In this document: in pieces, positions 15,317 through 24,235 of the stretch
Position numbering within the stretch: the stretch's first letter is position 1
Layout of the letters: each line of letters starts with the position of its first letter
Source of the DNA: Palsa-504 sp963835775
GTDB lineage: Bacteria > Actinomycetota > Actinomycetes > Streptosporangiales > Streptosporangiaceae
DNA: 64,000 bases
Assembly: GCA_963835775.1 (NCBI GenBank)
Contig: CAWIHB010000024.1
Span: 310,001 to 374,000 of the forward strand
Direction of reading: 5' to 3'
The notes under the pieces: model-generated
Told to the model about the DNA's origin: nothing
Database searches by the model: none
The model's input: only the letters and a program-made list of their open reading frames with translations
Program-made: the position numbers and the translations under genes

Positions 15317-16833
15317 CACGTCTGCCGCCGCGGCGCCCGCCGGGCGGCAGGCGCCTGCCGGGCGGAAGGTGCCCGCCGCGAGGAAGAGGCGGCGGAAGAG
15401 GAGGAACGCGAAGCCCGCGGCCGGGGCCGGGGCCGCCCCAGCTCGACCACCTCGTCCAGGCCGAGCTGCAGGCACTTCTCCAGCCGCTCGGCGTCGGTGA
15501 ACGCCGCCGTGTCGTACCGCGCGGTCAGCGTGCAGATCCCGGCCCGGGAGATGAGGACGATCATCATGGCCACCCTGGGCAGCGGGCCCATCCCGTACTG
15601 CCGTTCCACCTGAGCCCCGGCCAGGAAGGTGTCCTGCGCGTAGCCGGGCACGTTGCTGGCCTGGATGTCCGCCGCCGTGATCCGGTCGGTGAGCACCGCC
15701 AGGGCCCCGTCGGGCAGGTACTCGAGGACCGGCGCCAGCCGCCCGATCACGTCGATGGCGGCCTCGCCGCGGCGCGCGATGACCTGCTCGCGGATCAGCC
15801 GCATCCGCTCGGCCGGGTCGGCCTCCCCGGCGGGCGCGGCGATCATGACGCCGGTGAACTGGTTGCCCGAGGCCGGGTCATCGCCGGTGCGCAGGCTGAC
15901 CGGAATGCTCAGCGGCAGAGCCTCGACCGGCACCCCCAGCGCTTCGTGGTACCGGCCCAGCCCGCCGGAAAGCGCCGCCAGGTACGCGTCGTTGACCGAA
16001 CCGCCCACCGCCTTGGCCGCGGCCCGCAGGTCGGCCAGCGGCACCTCGAGCACGATGGTGCGGCTGAACCGGCTGCGGCCGCGCAGCAGCGGCGACGGCG
16101 GGGCCGGCAGCGGACCGAGCATCCGGCGGGCCGAATCAGCGAAGCCGATCGTGCCCGCCACCGTGGCCCCGGGCCGGCGGATCAGCCGGGCCGCCGTGCC
16201 GGCTACCGCGCCCAGCAGCTGCTGCCCGGCGGAAAGCGCGGTCTGCGGCAGCTGCTCCAGGCTGGCCCGCACCAGGTCGTCGCCGGTCACGTCGCGCGGG
16301 ATGGGCAGTGGCGGCATCGGCCGCGGCGCCGGCTCCCGTTCGGCGTCGTAGACCTGCTCGAACAGCGCGATCGCGCCCAGGCCGTCGGTGACCGCGTGGC
16401 TGAGCTTGGTCAGCAGCGCCGCGCCGCCGCCGTCCAGGCCCTCCACGTACACCGCCTCCCACAGCGGGCGGGTCACATCCAGCGGCGACTGCAGCACCAC
16501 TTCGGCCAGGTCGAGCAGCTGGCGCAGCGTGCCGGGGCCGGGCAGCACGACCCGGCGCAGGTGGTAGTCCAGGTCGAAGTCGGGATCGACCACCCATTGC
16601 GGCGACGTGACCGGCACCGAAGGCACCACCACCTTCTGCCGCATCCGGAGCACCACCCGGCTGGCCCGTTCCAGCGCCTCCCGCAGCCGGCCCCAGTCGG
16701 CCGGGCCGTCGAGGATCTCCACGTTGAGGAACGCCGAACGGGTGGCCGGCTGCGACTCGCCCCGGTACAGCAGGTAATCCAGCGGGCTGAGCTCGTCGGA
16801 TGGCCCGACGGGCAGCGGTGGCGGATTGGCCAT
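15316..16833 (-). CDS. Wax ester synthase/diacylglycerol acyltransferase (WS/DGAT) with SHAVTDG active-site variant
   Basis: A 505-residue WS/DGAT family protein catalysing acyl-CoA-dependent esterification of diacylglycerol or alcohols. It starts at ATG 16833 with LSPLDYLLYRGE, the usual N-terminal motif. The catalytic HHxxxDG is SHAVTDG: the first His is replaced, while the second, catalytic His is kept, a substitution known in some actinobacterial homologues. The C-terminal DUF1298-type domain contains NDAYLAALSGGL and SNVPG. The last ~40 residues are a very basic Arg/Ser/Ala tail, unusual for the family. It is the first gene of the operon with plsC and plsB, the order of Rv2484c-Rv2482c. 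Confidence 0.9.
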   Translation of the reverse strand: MANPPPLPVGPSDELSPLDYLLYRGESQPATRSAFLNVEILDGPADWGRLREALERASRVVLRMRQKVVVPSVPVTSPQWVVDPDFDLDYHLRRVVLPGPGTLRQLLDLAEVVLQSPLDVTRPLWEAVYVEGLDGGGAALLTKLSHAVTDGLGAIALFEQVYDAEREPAPRPMPPLPIPRDVTGDDLVRASLEQLPQTALSAGQQLLGAVAGTAARLIRRPGATVAGTIGFADSARRMLGPLPAPPSPLLRGRSRFSRTIVLEVPLADLRAAAKAVGGSVNDAYLAALSGGLGRYHEALGVPVEALPLSIPVSLRTGDDPASGNQFTGVMIAAPAGEADPAERMRLIREQVIARRGEAAIDVIGRLAPVLEYLPDGALAVLTDRITAADIQASNVPGYAQDTFLAGAQVERQYGMGPLPRVAMMIVLISRAGICTLTARYDTAAFTDAERLEKCLQLGLDEVVELGRPRPRPRASRSSSSAASSSRRAPSARQAPAARRAPRRQT

Positions 16834-16900
16834 GACCCTCCCTACGGGCGCGGGCGTCGGACTAGGGACAGTACCGATTAAACGCCCCCGCGCCAGGCCG

Positions 16901-16943
16901 GGCCAGCGCAGGGCCAGCGCAGGGCCAGCGCAGGGCCAGCGCC
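16901..16943. repeat. 11-bp tandem repeat (GGCCAGCGCAG), about 4 units
   Basis: Three perfect units at 16901-16911, 16912-16922 and 16923-16933 plus a 10-base partial unit. They lie between the UbiB-type gene's stop and the WS/DGAT start, i.e. in the promoter/5' region of the lipid operon. Confidence 0.85.
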
Positions 16944-16970
16944 CCGCCAGCGCGCCGGGTCAGCGCCGGG

Positions 16971-18362
16971 TCAGGCCGGGTCCGCATCGAAGTAGCCCGG
17001 CACCCACTTGAGCACCTCGGCCCGGAACTCGCCCTCGCACTCCAGCTGGCACAGCACGCCGATGCCGGCCGTGGACACCCGGTGGATGAGCACGTAGGAG
17101 GGCGGCACGTTGAACTTGCGGCTGATGCTGGCGGCCCGCAGGTCGGTGACCCGGGCCGCCTCCTCGCGCATCCATTCCCTGCTGAACTTGAAGGAGTCCA
17201 CCTTGGACGGCTCGGCCATCGGGGCCAGGAAGGCCCGCAGCGCCTCCAGGTCCACGTCGATGCCCGGCCGCAGGAAGTTATTGGCCCGCAGCTCGCGTTC
17301 CACGGCCTCGATGTCGATCTCGTCGGGGTCGGAGTGCATGATGCGCAGCAGGCGGCCGAAGAACGGGGGCAGCCCGTCCGGCAGCCGGTCCACCGCGCCG
17401 AAGTCGAGCACGCCCAGCCGTCCGTCGTCGAGCAGCCGGAAGTTGCCCGGATGCGGGTCCGCGTGCAGCAGCCCGGCCCGGGCCGGGCCCGAGAACAGGA
17501 ACCTGACCAGCAGGATCCCGGCGTGGTCGCGCTGCTCCTGGCTGCCGTCGCTGATGATCCGGGCCAGCGGCGTGCCGTCCATCCACTCACTGACCAGCAC
17601 GTGTGCGGTGCCGGTGACCACGTCGGGCACGTAGATGTCCGGGTCGCCGGTGTAGGCCTCGGCGAACGCGTGCTGGGAGGCAGCCTCCAGCTCGTAGTCG
17701 AGTTCCTCGGTTACCCGGTCGCGCAGCTCGTCGAGCAGCGGCTTGACCTCCAGCCCGGGCATGAGCAGGCCGAACAGCCGCCCGGCCCGGCTCAGCTGAG
17801 TGAAGTCGCTGATCAGCGCGCGTCCCGCGCCCGGGTACTGGATCTTCACCGCGACCCGGCGGCCGTCGTGCCAGACCGCCTGGTGGACCTGCCCGATCGA
17901 CGCCGCGGCCGCGGGCACGTCGTCGAACGACGAGAACAGCGAGCGCCAGTCCTGGCCCAGGTCGGCGGCCAGCACTTGGTGCACGGTGCGGGCGGGCAGC
18001 GGCGGCGCGGATTCCTGCAGCCTGGTCAGCGTGGCCCGGTACGGCCCGGCGATCTCGGGCGGCAGCGCCGCCTCGAAGATCGACAGCGCCTGGCCCAGCT
18101 TCATGGCGCCGCCCTTGAGCTCGCCCAGGACCCGGAAGATCTGCTCGGCCGTGCGCCGCTGGATCTCCTCGGCCACGATCTCGGCGGGCCGGCCGCCGAT
18201 CCGTTTCCCGATCCCCAGTGCCGTGCGGCCCGCGAGCCCGATCGGCAGCCCGGCCAGCTTGGCGGCCCGGGTCACCGAGTTGCGCGGCACATCGTTCACG
18301 ATGACATTGTCCCGCATGCCAGCGCGCGGTACGAACTCGCGCAGTCCCGTGGTCTCGTCCAT
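16971..18362 (-). CDS. ABC1/AarF/UbiB-family atypical kinase
   Basis: A 463-residue UbiB-family protein. Family marks: GGAMKLGQALSIFEAALP (KxGQ motif near residue 85), AAAASIGQVHQA (the Ala-rich nucleotide loop), VAVKIQYPG (conserved Lys), LVSEWMDG, LLHADPHPGNFRLLDDG (catalytic Asp-His-Pro-Gly-Asn) and GVLDFGAVDRLP (metal-binding DFG). UbiB members bind and hydrolyse ATP and influence quinone or lipid metabolism at the membrane; protein kinase activity is doubtful. Start ATG 18362. The gene stands between the lipid operon and the ThiF-like gene, all on the minus strand. Confidence 0.92.
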   Translation of the reverse strand: MDETTGLREFVPRAGMRDNVIVNDVPRNSVTRAAKLAGLPIGLAGRTALGIGKRIGGRPAEIVAEEIQRRTAEQIFRVLGELKGGAMKLGQALSIFEAALPPEIAGPYRATLTRLQESAPPLPARTVHQVLAADLGQDWRSLFSSFDDVPAAAASIGQVHQAVWHDGRRVAVKIQYPGAGRALISDFTQLSRAGRLFGLLMPGLEVKPLLDELRDRVTEELDYELEAASQHAFAEAYTGDPDIYVPDVVTGTAHVLVSEWMDGTPLARIISDGSQEQRDHAGILLVRFLFSGPARAGLLHADPHPGNFRLLDDGRLGVLDFGAVDRLPDGLPPFFGRLLRIMHSDPDEIDIEAVERELRANNFLRPGIDVDLEALRAFLAPMAEPSKVDSFKFSREWMREEAARVTDLRAASISRKFNVPPSYVLIHRVSTAGIGVLCQLECEGEFRAEVLKWVPGYFDADPA

Positions 18363-18427
18363 GACCCCTCCCGCCTATGCCGGTACAACACACGCTAGGC
18401 AGCACCCGTTACCGCATCGTTACGGCG

Positions 18428-19486
18428 TCACCGGGAGGGAGCCGCCGGGGACAGCGCCGCGGGGACAGCGCCGCAGGGACAGGCCGGATGCGGCGGCCAG
18501 GTCCGGCGCCGCCACTGCCAGTCCGGCAGCACCACCTCGAGCGTCCCGTTCACGGTGACCGGCTCGGCCCCGGCCCCGTCGATGAGGGCGAGCGCCTGCG
18601 CGCAGGCCAGCGCGGCGGTCATGGCGGCCAGCACGGTGTCGCAGGCCTGCGGCTCGGCCCGGTCGAAGGTGGCCTGGGCCAGGATCATCGGCCACCGCGG
18701 GTCGGCGTCGGCCTTGCGCCGGTCGACACAGCGCAGGCAGGCCGAACGCCGCGGCCAAACCAGCGGCCCGACCACGCCGATCGCCTCCCCGGCCGACGCG
18801 GCCAGGTGCGGCACCCGGTCCCGCATGAGCCGCCCGGCCAGGTCGGGCAGCACCGGCCCGGTCAGGATCACCAGGTCGGGCAGGGCGCCGTCGTCGCGGG
18901 TGCTGACCTCGGGCGCGGCCCGGGTCACGGCCCGGGCCGCGCCCTCCTGCCGGGGGGCGCCCAGGTCGGCCTGGATCAGCCCGGCGGGCGCCAGGTCGGC
19001 GGGCTGGGCCGGCCCCGGGTCGGCACAGGCCACCCGGCCCACGCCCGAGGCGGCCAGGAAGGTGGCCACGCACGCGCCGGTCCGGCCCGCCCCGTGCACC
19101 CGGACGAAGGCCGCCCGCCGCCGGGTCAGCGTGCGGGCGCCGCCGTCCCCGTCCCCGTAGGCCAGCGACACCGTGGCCAGTTCCGGCGCCAGCCGGGCCC
19201 GGACCAGATCGGGCAGCGAAGCGTGCAGCGCCGCCGGGAAGTCGTCGAGTACGCCCGCGGCGGCCAGCAGCCCGAGCACCCGGTCGGCCGCCTGCGCCGG
19301 GACGCCCTGCTGCTGCGCCGCGCAGATCAGGCCGGGCCGGTCGCGGCTGCCGTCGAGCAGGCTGACGATGGCCGCCACCTCGCCCATCCCGCGCAGCGCC
19401 ACCGCCCGCCGCGGATCCACCCCGAACTGCAGCGTGTCCCGGTCCCGCCACACCGGCAGCAGCCCGGCCTTCAGCTTCGGCCTCAC
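18428..19486 (-). CDS. ThiF/E1-like adenylyltransferase-fold protein
   Basis: A 352-residue protein starting at GTG 19486 (MRPKLKAGLLPVWRDRDTLQ); an upstream ATG at 19534 would add 16 residues that fall in a direct repeat. The first ~110 residues form the small N-terminal domain seen in ocin-maturation/TOMM E1-like proteins (a 'D...LQ.G..P' opening). The Rossmann segment starts VHGAGRTGACVATFLAASGV. Zinc-ligand pairs occur as CLRCVDRRK and HPACPCG. E1-like proteins activate a C-terminal carboxylate or bind RiPP leaders. No YcaO or precursor peptide is visible nearby, so the partner is unknown. Confidence 0.8.
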   Translation of the reverse strand: MRPKLKAGLLPVWRDRDTLQFGVDPRRAVALRGMGEVAAIVSLLDGSRDRPGLICAAQQQGVPAQAADRVLGLLAAAGVLDDFPAALHASLPDLVRARLAPELATVSLAYGDGDGGARTLTRRRAAFVRVHGAGRTGACVATFLAASGVGRVACADPGPAQPADLAPAGLIQADLGAPRQEGAARAVTRAAPEVSTRDDGALPDLVILTGPVLPDLAGRLMRDRVPHLAASAGEAIGVVGPLVWPRRSACLRCVDRRKADADPRWPMILAQATFDRAEPQACDTVLAAMTAALACAQALALIDGAGAEPVTVNGTLEVVLPDWQWRRRTWPPHPACPCGAVPAALSPAAPSR

Positions 19487-19504
19487 GCCCCTATGCTGCG
19501 CCCG

Positions 19505-19540
19505 CCCAGTGACATTCCGGGCCGTCAGTGACATTCCGGG
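19505..19540. repeat. 17-bp direct repeat (CAGTGACATTCCGGGCC) x2
   Basis: Copies at 19505-19521 and 19524-19540 are perfect, with a 19-base period. They lie between the DUF1275 stop and the ThiF-like start, i.e. in the promoter region of the ThiF-like gene. Confidence 0.85.
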
Positions 19541-19544
19541 CCAG

Positions 19545-20273
19545 TCAGGCCGCCCGGCGCCGCCAGGGCCACGACCGTCCCGAGGCCAGCACGAGCGTGA
19601 CGGCCACCGCGGCCAGCGGCAGGAACGGCACCCCGTCGGACGCGGTGAACAGCAGCAGCCCGGACAGCGACGCCCCGGCCAGCAGCCCGGCCAGCACGCC
19701 GAACCGCCGCAGCCCGTGCGGCGTGTCCTGGCCCGGGCTGACCAGCGAGCTGACCAGCCCGGTCAGCGTCCCGGTCAGGTAGGTGGTGGCCACGTCGGAC
19801 AGGCCCATGTCCCGGACCGCCGACGACTGCAGGCCCATGGCCGCGGCCAGCACCGCGAGCAGGCAGAACTGCCCCCACCCGGCCGGGTGCCCCCCGCTGG
19901 CCTCCCAGCCCGCGGCCATTACGGCCAGCAGGGCCAGCTCGGCCCGCAGCGGCCAGACGACGTGGGCGACCAGCACCGCGGCCTGGTCCGCCGCCTCGGT
20001 CCCGCGGCGGGCCCGGGACGTCTTGACCCCGTGCGCGATCCAGGTCCCCACGGCCACCCCCACGATGTACCCGCCCACCGCTACCCCCGCGTGCGCGGCC
20101 AGCGTCAGCGACCCGCGCGCCACCGAGAGGCCGAACAGCACGATGTCGCCGGTCATCACGCTGGTGAAGACGTTGCCCAGCCGGGTGAAGGTGGCGACGT
20201 CCGCCGCCCCCGACCCGAAGGTGAGCGCGATCGCGATCAGCGTCAGGATCTGCTGTGCCGGCCTGGTGTTCAT
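19545..20273 (-). CDS. DUF1275/YoaK-family membrane protein
   Basis: A 242-residue integral membrane protein with about six hydrophobic segments. The N-terminal GSGAADVATFTRLGNVFTSV followed by MTGDIVLFGLSVA is diagnostic of the DUF1275 (YoaK) family; GLQSSAVRDMGLSDVATTYL and LTGTLTGL appear in the second half. Function unknown; sulfate/anion transporter-like topology. ATG 20273. It is on the same strand as the VWA and MoxR genes, 50 bases after the VWA stop, so it may be the distal gene of that operon. Confidence 0.88.
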   Translation of the reverse strand: MNTRPAQQILTLIAIALTFGSGAADVATFTRLGNVFTSVMTGDIVLFGLSVARGSLTLAAHAGVAVGGYIVGVAVGTWIAHGVKTSRARRGTEAADQAAVLVAHVVWPLRAELALLAVMAAGWEASGGHPAGWGQFCLLAVLAAAMGLQSSAVRDMGLSDVATTYLTGTLTGLVSSLVSPGQDTPHGLRRFGVLAGLLAGASLSGLLLFTASDGVPFLPLAAVAVTLVLASGRSWPWRRRAA

Positions 20274-20323
20274 CGCCCGCTAGAAGATCACCTCGGCCCG
20301 CCGCCAGGCAAGCCGGCCCGCGC

Positions 20324-21556
20324 TCAGTCCTCCTCCACCCGCACCGCGCGGGCCCACGGCGGCCCGGCGGGCGCGCGCGGCCCGAGCAGCCCGACCACCA
20401 CCCGCATCCCCTTCGGCGCCGCCGCCGGCCAGGGCGTGTACCCGTCGGTCAGCACCACCGTCACGGCCGGCCGGGGCTTGAGCGCGGCCGCCGCCGCGAT
20501 GCCGGTGCCCATGTTGGTCCCGCCCCCGCCGACCAGCTCCACCTGCCGGGCGGAGGTGACCCGCTGGGCGGGCGCCACCGCGGTGTCGCAGGCCAGCACG
20601 CGCAGCTGCCGGGACAGCCCCAGGGCCTGCAGCAGACCCTCGACCTCGGCCAGCGCCGCCGCCAGCAGGTCCTCGCTCATGCTGCCCGAGGTGTCGCACA
20701 CCACCGCGACCTCGGGCACCGGCCGCCGCAGCGCCGGGAGCACGACCTGGCCGGCCACCGCGGACCGGCGGGACGGCCGCCGGTAGGAGTAGTCGACCGC
20801 GCCGGCGATCTCGGCCACCGCCCGGCGCAGCTCGGCGGTGAGCAGCCGCCGCCAGTTGACCTTGGGCCTGAGCACCTCCTCGGCCCAGCGCAGCAGCCCG
20901 GCCGGCACGGTCCCCGGCTGCTTGGCGTGCGCCATGACGTCCTGCGCCACCTGCCGCCGCAGCAGCCGCGCCTGCCAGTCCGGCAGGTCAGGCGGCCCGT
21001 CGCCGCGCCGGGGCACCCCGTCTGCGCCGCTGCCGCAGTCGAGCCAGCCTCCCGCCGACCCCTCTTGTTCCGATTGGGCCGAACGGTCCGTGCTATCCGC
21101 CCCCGCGCCTGCCCCTCGCGCGTCCGGATCGGGACGCAGGCCCGCGTAGTACTGCTCGGCCAGCAGCCCGTCGTCCGCGCCCAGGTCGTGCGGCAGGACC
21201 GGGTGGCCAGGCAGGTCGAGCCCGGCCAGCACCAGGTCGTCGTTGATCTCGGCGTCGGCCGCCCGCACCCAGCGCCCCGCCTGCGGCGGCGTCACTCCGG
21301 CCGCCTGGGCCCGCTCGCCGTGGGTCCGCAGCAGGTGACACACGTGGTGGACCAGCACGCTGCCCAGCTGGGCGGCCGACCACTGCGCGGCCAGGTCAGG
21401 ATCGGCCCGCATCCGCCAGCTGTCGTCCACCAACACCGTCCCGCTGCCCGGTTCCGCGATCACCCGGGCCCCGAACACCCCAGTGGCCAGGTACGGGAAC
21501 CGCGTCGCCGCCCACAGCCGCGCCGCCGCCAGCCCCTCGATGCCGCGCTCAGCCAC
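20324..21556 (-). CDS. DUF2201-type metallopeptidase-like / VWA-like domain protein
   Basis: A 410-residue protein from GTG 21556, 5 bases after the MoxR stop. The N-terminal half is the putative metallopeptidase domain, but the zinc motif reads LVHHVCHLL rather than HExxH, so catalysis is uncertain. A linker rich in Gly/Ser/Asp follows. The C-terminal half is VWA-like, with the MIDAS start VVCDTSGSMSED, GGGGTNMGTGI and VVLTDGYTPWP. Proteins of this type work with MoxR AAA ATPases, as here, where the ATPase gene is immediately upstream. The pair probably forms a metal-insertion or complex-remodelling chaperone; the client is unknown. Confidence 0.87.
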   Translation of the reverse strand: MAERGIEGLAAARLWAATRFPYLATGVFGARVIAEPGSGTVLVDDSWRMRADPDLAAQWSAAQLGSVLVHHVCHLLRTHGERAQAAGVTPPQAGRWVRAADAEINDDLVLAGLDLPGHPVLPHDLGADDGLLAEQYYAGLRPDPDARGAGAGADSTDRSAQSEQEGSAGGWLDCGSGADGVPRRGDGPPDLPDWQARLLRRQVAQDVMAHAKQPGTVPAGLLRWAEEVLRPKVNWRRLLTAELRRAVAEIAGAVDYSYRRPSRRSAVAGQVVLPALRRPVPEVAVVCDTSGSMSEDLLAAALAEVEGLLQALGLSRQLRVLACDTAVAPAQRVTSARQVELVGGGGTNMGTGIAAAAALKPRPAVTVVLTDGYTPWPAAAPKGMRVVVGLLGPRAPAGPPWARAVRVEED

Positions 21557-21561
21557 GGTAC

Positions 21562-22671
21562 TCAGGCCTGCAATAGTCCTGCGTCCCGCAGGACCGGGGC
21601 GAACAGGCGGATCTCGGCGGGCAGCGCCGCGCCGTCGGGCCGGCACCTGGCCAGCACCCGCGCGGCCACCGCGGCCACGTCCGGGGCGCCGTCGGCGGCC
21701 AGGCCGAGGACCTGCCAGCCCGCCGTCCAGCGTTCCGCGGTCGGGTTGGAGGCCACCGCGGCGGCCACCGCGGCCAGCGCCGCGTAGGCCCGGTCGCCCC
21801 GCTCGGGCAGCCGGAAGCCGACCGGATCGGCCAGGACCTCCTCCGGGTCGGGCAGGTCCATCTCCACCAGCCAGGCCAGGAACTCCACCCCGGCGCCCTC
21901 GCCGATGGCGCCGCAGATCAGCGCGGCCCGCGCCTCGTCCCCGGTGCCGGTGGCGCCGGCCGCCGCCATCAGCCGGGCCGCCATCTCCCAGGTCCGCGGC
22001 GACGGCCAGCCCCGTCCCGCCGACGCCGCGTCCGACGGCGGGGCGCAGGCCAGCGCGGGCCTGACGTGCAGGAACGCGGCGACCAGGCCGCGGGCCAGGA
22101 TCTCCTCGGCCTGCCAGCCCTCGGGCAGCTCAGGCACCACGGGCGGCGCCCAGCCGCCGGCCAGGCCGTCGGCCACCGCCCGCGGGTCGGTCTGCCAGGA
22201 CAGGTGGCACAGCCGGTTGGCCAGCGGCGCGGACAGATCCCAGCCGTCCGCGGCCTGCTCGGGCGGGTTGGCCGCGGCCACCACCGCCACCTCGTCCGGC
22301 AGGGTCAGGTCGCCCACGGCCCGTTCCAGCACCACCCGCAGCAGCGCGGCCTGCACGGCGGGCGGCGCGGTGGACAGCTCGTCCAGGAACAGCAGTCCGC
22401 GTCCGGCCTCGGCCAGCCGCCGGGCCCAGGCCGGGGGAGCGAACCGCACCCCGTCACCGACCACGATCGGCAGCCCGGCAAAGTCAGAAGGTTCCCTGAT
22501 CGACGCGATCACCGTCTCGCACGGCAGCCCCATGGTCGCCGCCATGGCCCTGATCGCCGAGGTCTTGCCGGTCCCCGGCGCGCCCCACAGCAGCACAGGC
22601 ACCCGCGCCGCCACCGCGACGCCAAGCGCCTCCACCGCCGGATTGCCTCGGTGCCCAGCCCGCACGCTCAT
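21562..22671 (-). CDS. MoxR-like AAA+ ATPase
   Basis: A 369-residue AAA+ protein. Walker A is WGAPGTGKTSAI at residues ~30-40, Walker B LLFLDELSTAPPAVQAALL, sensor 1 VVAAANPPEQ, and sensor/arginine region LSAPLANRLCHLSW. MoxR ATPases remodel protein complexes together with a VWA partner, here the next gene (5-base gap). ATG at 22671; only 52 bases separate it from a divergent gene. Residues 190-230 form an atypical Pro/Ala-rich insert. Confidence 0.92.
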   Translation of the reverse strand: MSVRAGHRGNPAVEALGVAVAARVPVLLWGAPGTGKTSAIRAMAATMGLPCETVIASIREPSDFAGLPIVVGDGVRFAPPAWARRLAEAGRGLLFLDELSTAPPAVQAALLRVVLERAVGDLTLPDEVAVVAAANPPEQAADGWDLSAPLANRLCHLSWQTDPRAVADGLAGGWAPPVVPELPEGWQAEEILARGLVAAFLHVRPALACAPPSDAASAGRGWPSPRTWEMAARLMAAAGATGTGDEARAALICGAIGEGAGVEFLAWLVEMDLPDPEEVLADPVGFRLPERGDRAYAALAAVAAAVASNPTAERWTAGWQVLGLAADGAPDVAAVAARVLARCRPDGAALPAEIRLFAPVLRDAGLLQA

Positions 22672-22723
22672 ATGTCCCAGTGTGCGTCATCCCCGCCCCT
22701 GCCCGTCCCGTTACGCTGGCGGC

Positions 22724-23290
22724 GTGGTCAGGCGGGCCAGGGACGGCAGCAGGTGGCGCATCGGGACCGACGCCGACGTCGCGTGGATCAACAGTGGCAC
22801 GTCCGTGGGCCGGACCATCACCGCGGCCATCCCGCCCGTCTTCGAGAGCTACGCCACGGTCGTGCTGCCGCCTGGGGGTGAAGGCCAGGACGAGCACGAC
22901 CGGGCCGTGCTCGCACTGCTGAGCGAGCAGCCGGCCGGGCCGCCGTGGTGGCTCGGCTATCTCGACACCGGAGCCGATGACATCGTCTTCCCCGGCGCGC
23001 CCCAGGTGACCGTGTATGCGGGATGGCATTATGTGCTGGTCCAAGCGGGCCCGCAGCAAGCCGCCACCTGGCGCCAGAGCGGCCCCTGGTCGTTCTGGAA
23101 AGGTGCCCTGCCCAACGTGATGTTCCCGGCCGACCGTTCCTGGCTGGTTTCCACGCTCTGGGACGACGACTGGACCTGCATCGGCGGGCCGGCCGCGCTC
23201 GTGGGCAGATTCCTGCAGCACCCCGATCTGGAGGCCAGGCCGGTAGCCCTCGGCCAGGACGCCACCCCGCCAGGTCACCAGGCCTGGTAG
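22724..23290 (+). CDS. Uncharacterised Trp-rich protein, probably leaderless
   Basis: A 188-residue ORF with a GTG at 22724. No Shine-Dalgarno is seen, but TTACGCT lies 6-8 bases upstream, the spacing of a -10 box for a leaderless transcript. The protein is acidic and unusually rich in tryptophan in its second half (PPWWLGYLDTG, WRQSGPWSFWKG, STLWDDDWTCIGGP), suggesting a soluble beta-rich ligand-binding fold. I do not recognise the family. It is divergent from the MoxR operon. Confidence 0.65.
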   Translation: MVRRARDGSRWRIGTDADVAWINSGTSVGRTITAAIPPVFESYATVVLPPGGEGQDEHDRAVLALLSEQPAGPPWWLGYLDTGADDIVFPGAPQVTVYAGWHYVLVQAGPQQAATWRQSGPWSFWKGALPNVMFPADRSWLVSTLWDDDWTCIGGPAALVGRFLQHPDLEARPVALGQDATPPGHQAW

Positions 23291-23326
23291 ATGTGCTCCG
23301 CGCCTCCGCATAGCGGGCATTAGGCC

Positions 23327-24235
23327 TCAGCCGTCCCGCAGCTCCCAGTGCGGGGCCTCCGGGCAGGTGTCGGGGCTGGCGTGCACGTCCAGCGGGATGG
23401 GGCCGGTGCCCGGGGCGCGCAGGGCCAGGACCCGGGCCCGGGGCCAGCCCGGCTGCTCGACGGCGACGACCAGGTGCCGGCTGGTCAGGGTCAGGCCGCA
23501 GGCCCAGACCTGGGCCAGCCAGCCGGGCGGGAGGCTGACCCGCAGCCGCCGCTCGGCGCCGCGGCCGTCCATCTCGACCGATCCCCAGCCCGGCCCGTGG
23601 TGCAGGGTCACGACCACCTGGTCGGGGTCGATGCCGAGCCATTGCTCGGCGGCGGGTGCCAGCCGGCCGGCGATCGCGGCGACCAGCGCCGGCCGGGCCG
23701 CCTGGTCGTCGAGCCGGGCGGCGTGCGCCGCGGCGACCTGCCCGATCAGCCGGACCTGGAAGCCGTAGCCCAGGGCGAGCAGCGACAGGATGTCGTTCCG
23801 GCGCTGCCTGGCCTGCTCCATCTCCGCGCTGACCTGGCGGCGCCGGGCCGAGGCCATGGCCTGCAGTCCCGGGGACCGGCTCGCCACCCGCCTCGGCCGG
23901 GGCTGCGGCGCGCCGCCGGGGACGGGCTGACCGACCTGGGCCGCGGCCGCCACGTCGTCCCAGCTGACCGAGATCTCGTCGGCGGGGTGACGCGGGCCGA
24001 TGGCCAGCACGGACAGGTCAGCGGTGTGCCGCCCCCAGGCCTCGGCCAGCTCGATGCACCCGGCCTTCGCACCGCCCAGGGCGGCCAGCACCAGTTCTCC
24101 CTCGGCGTCGGGATGCTGAGTCAGCCGGAGCGATCCGGCTTCCCAGCGCACGGCGTGCCGCCCGGTCCCGCACGGCACGAGGGCCTCGCAGTCGGGCAGG
24201 CAGGTGTACCACGGCCCGTTCGGCCCAATGCTCAT
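23327..24235 (-). CDS. Uncharacterised protein (coupled to the 489-residue protein)
   Basis: A 302-residue protein whose ATG overlaps the upstream stop by ATGA (24232-24235). Residues ~45-60 and 170-290 look beta-rich; residues ~125-170 form a charged helix (MASARRRQVSAEMEQARQRR). The first 25 residues contain two Cys but no signal peptide. No motif that I can name. Tight coupling suggests it works with the upstream gene product. The closest functional hints are the neighbouring MoxR/VWA genes, but these are divergent or separated by the Trp-rich gene. Confidence 0.65.
   Translation of the reverse strand: MSIGPNGPWYTCLPDCEALVPCGTGRHAVRWEAGSLRLTQHPDAEGELVLAALGGAKAGCIELAEAWGRHTADLSVLAIGPRHPADEISVSWDDVAAAAQVGQPVPGGAPQPRPRRVASRSPGLQAMASARRRQVSAEMEQARQRRNDILSLLALGYGFQVRLIGQVAAAHAARLDDQAARPALVAAIAGRLAPAAEQWLGIDPDQVVVTLHHGPGWGSVEMDGRGAERRLRVSLPPGWLAQVWACGLTLTSRHLVVAVEQPGWPRARVLALRAPGTGPIPLDVHASPDTCPEAPHWELRDG

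Noticed and set aside
21905..22700. Long plus-strand open frames antisense to the MoxR gene
   Set aside because: High-GC antisense frames open by GC3 bias; the MoxR motifs on the minus strand are unambiguous. Only the 3' 188 codons of one frame are a real gene.
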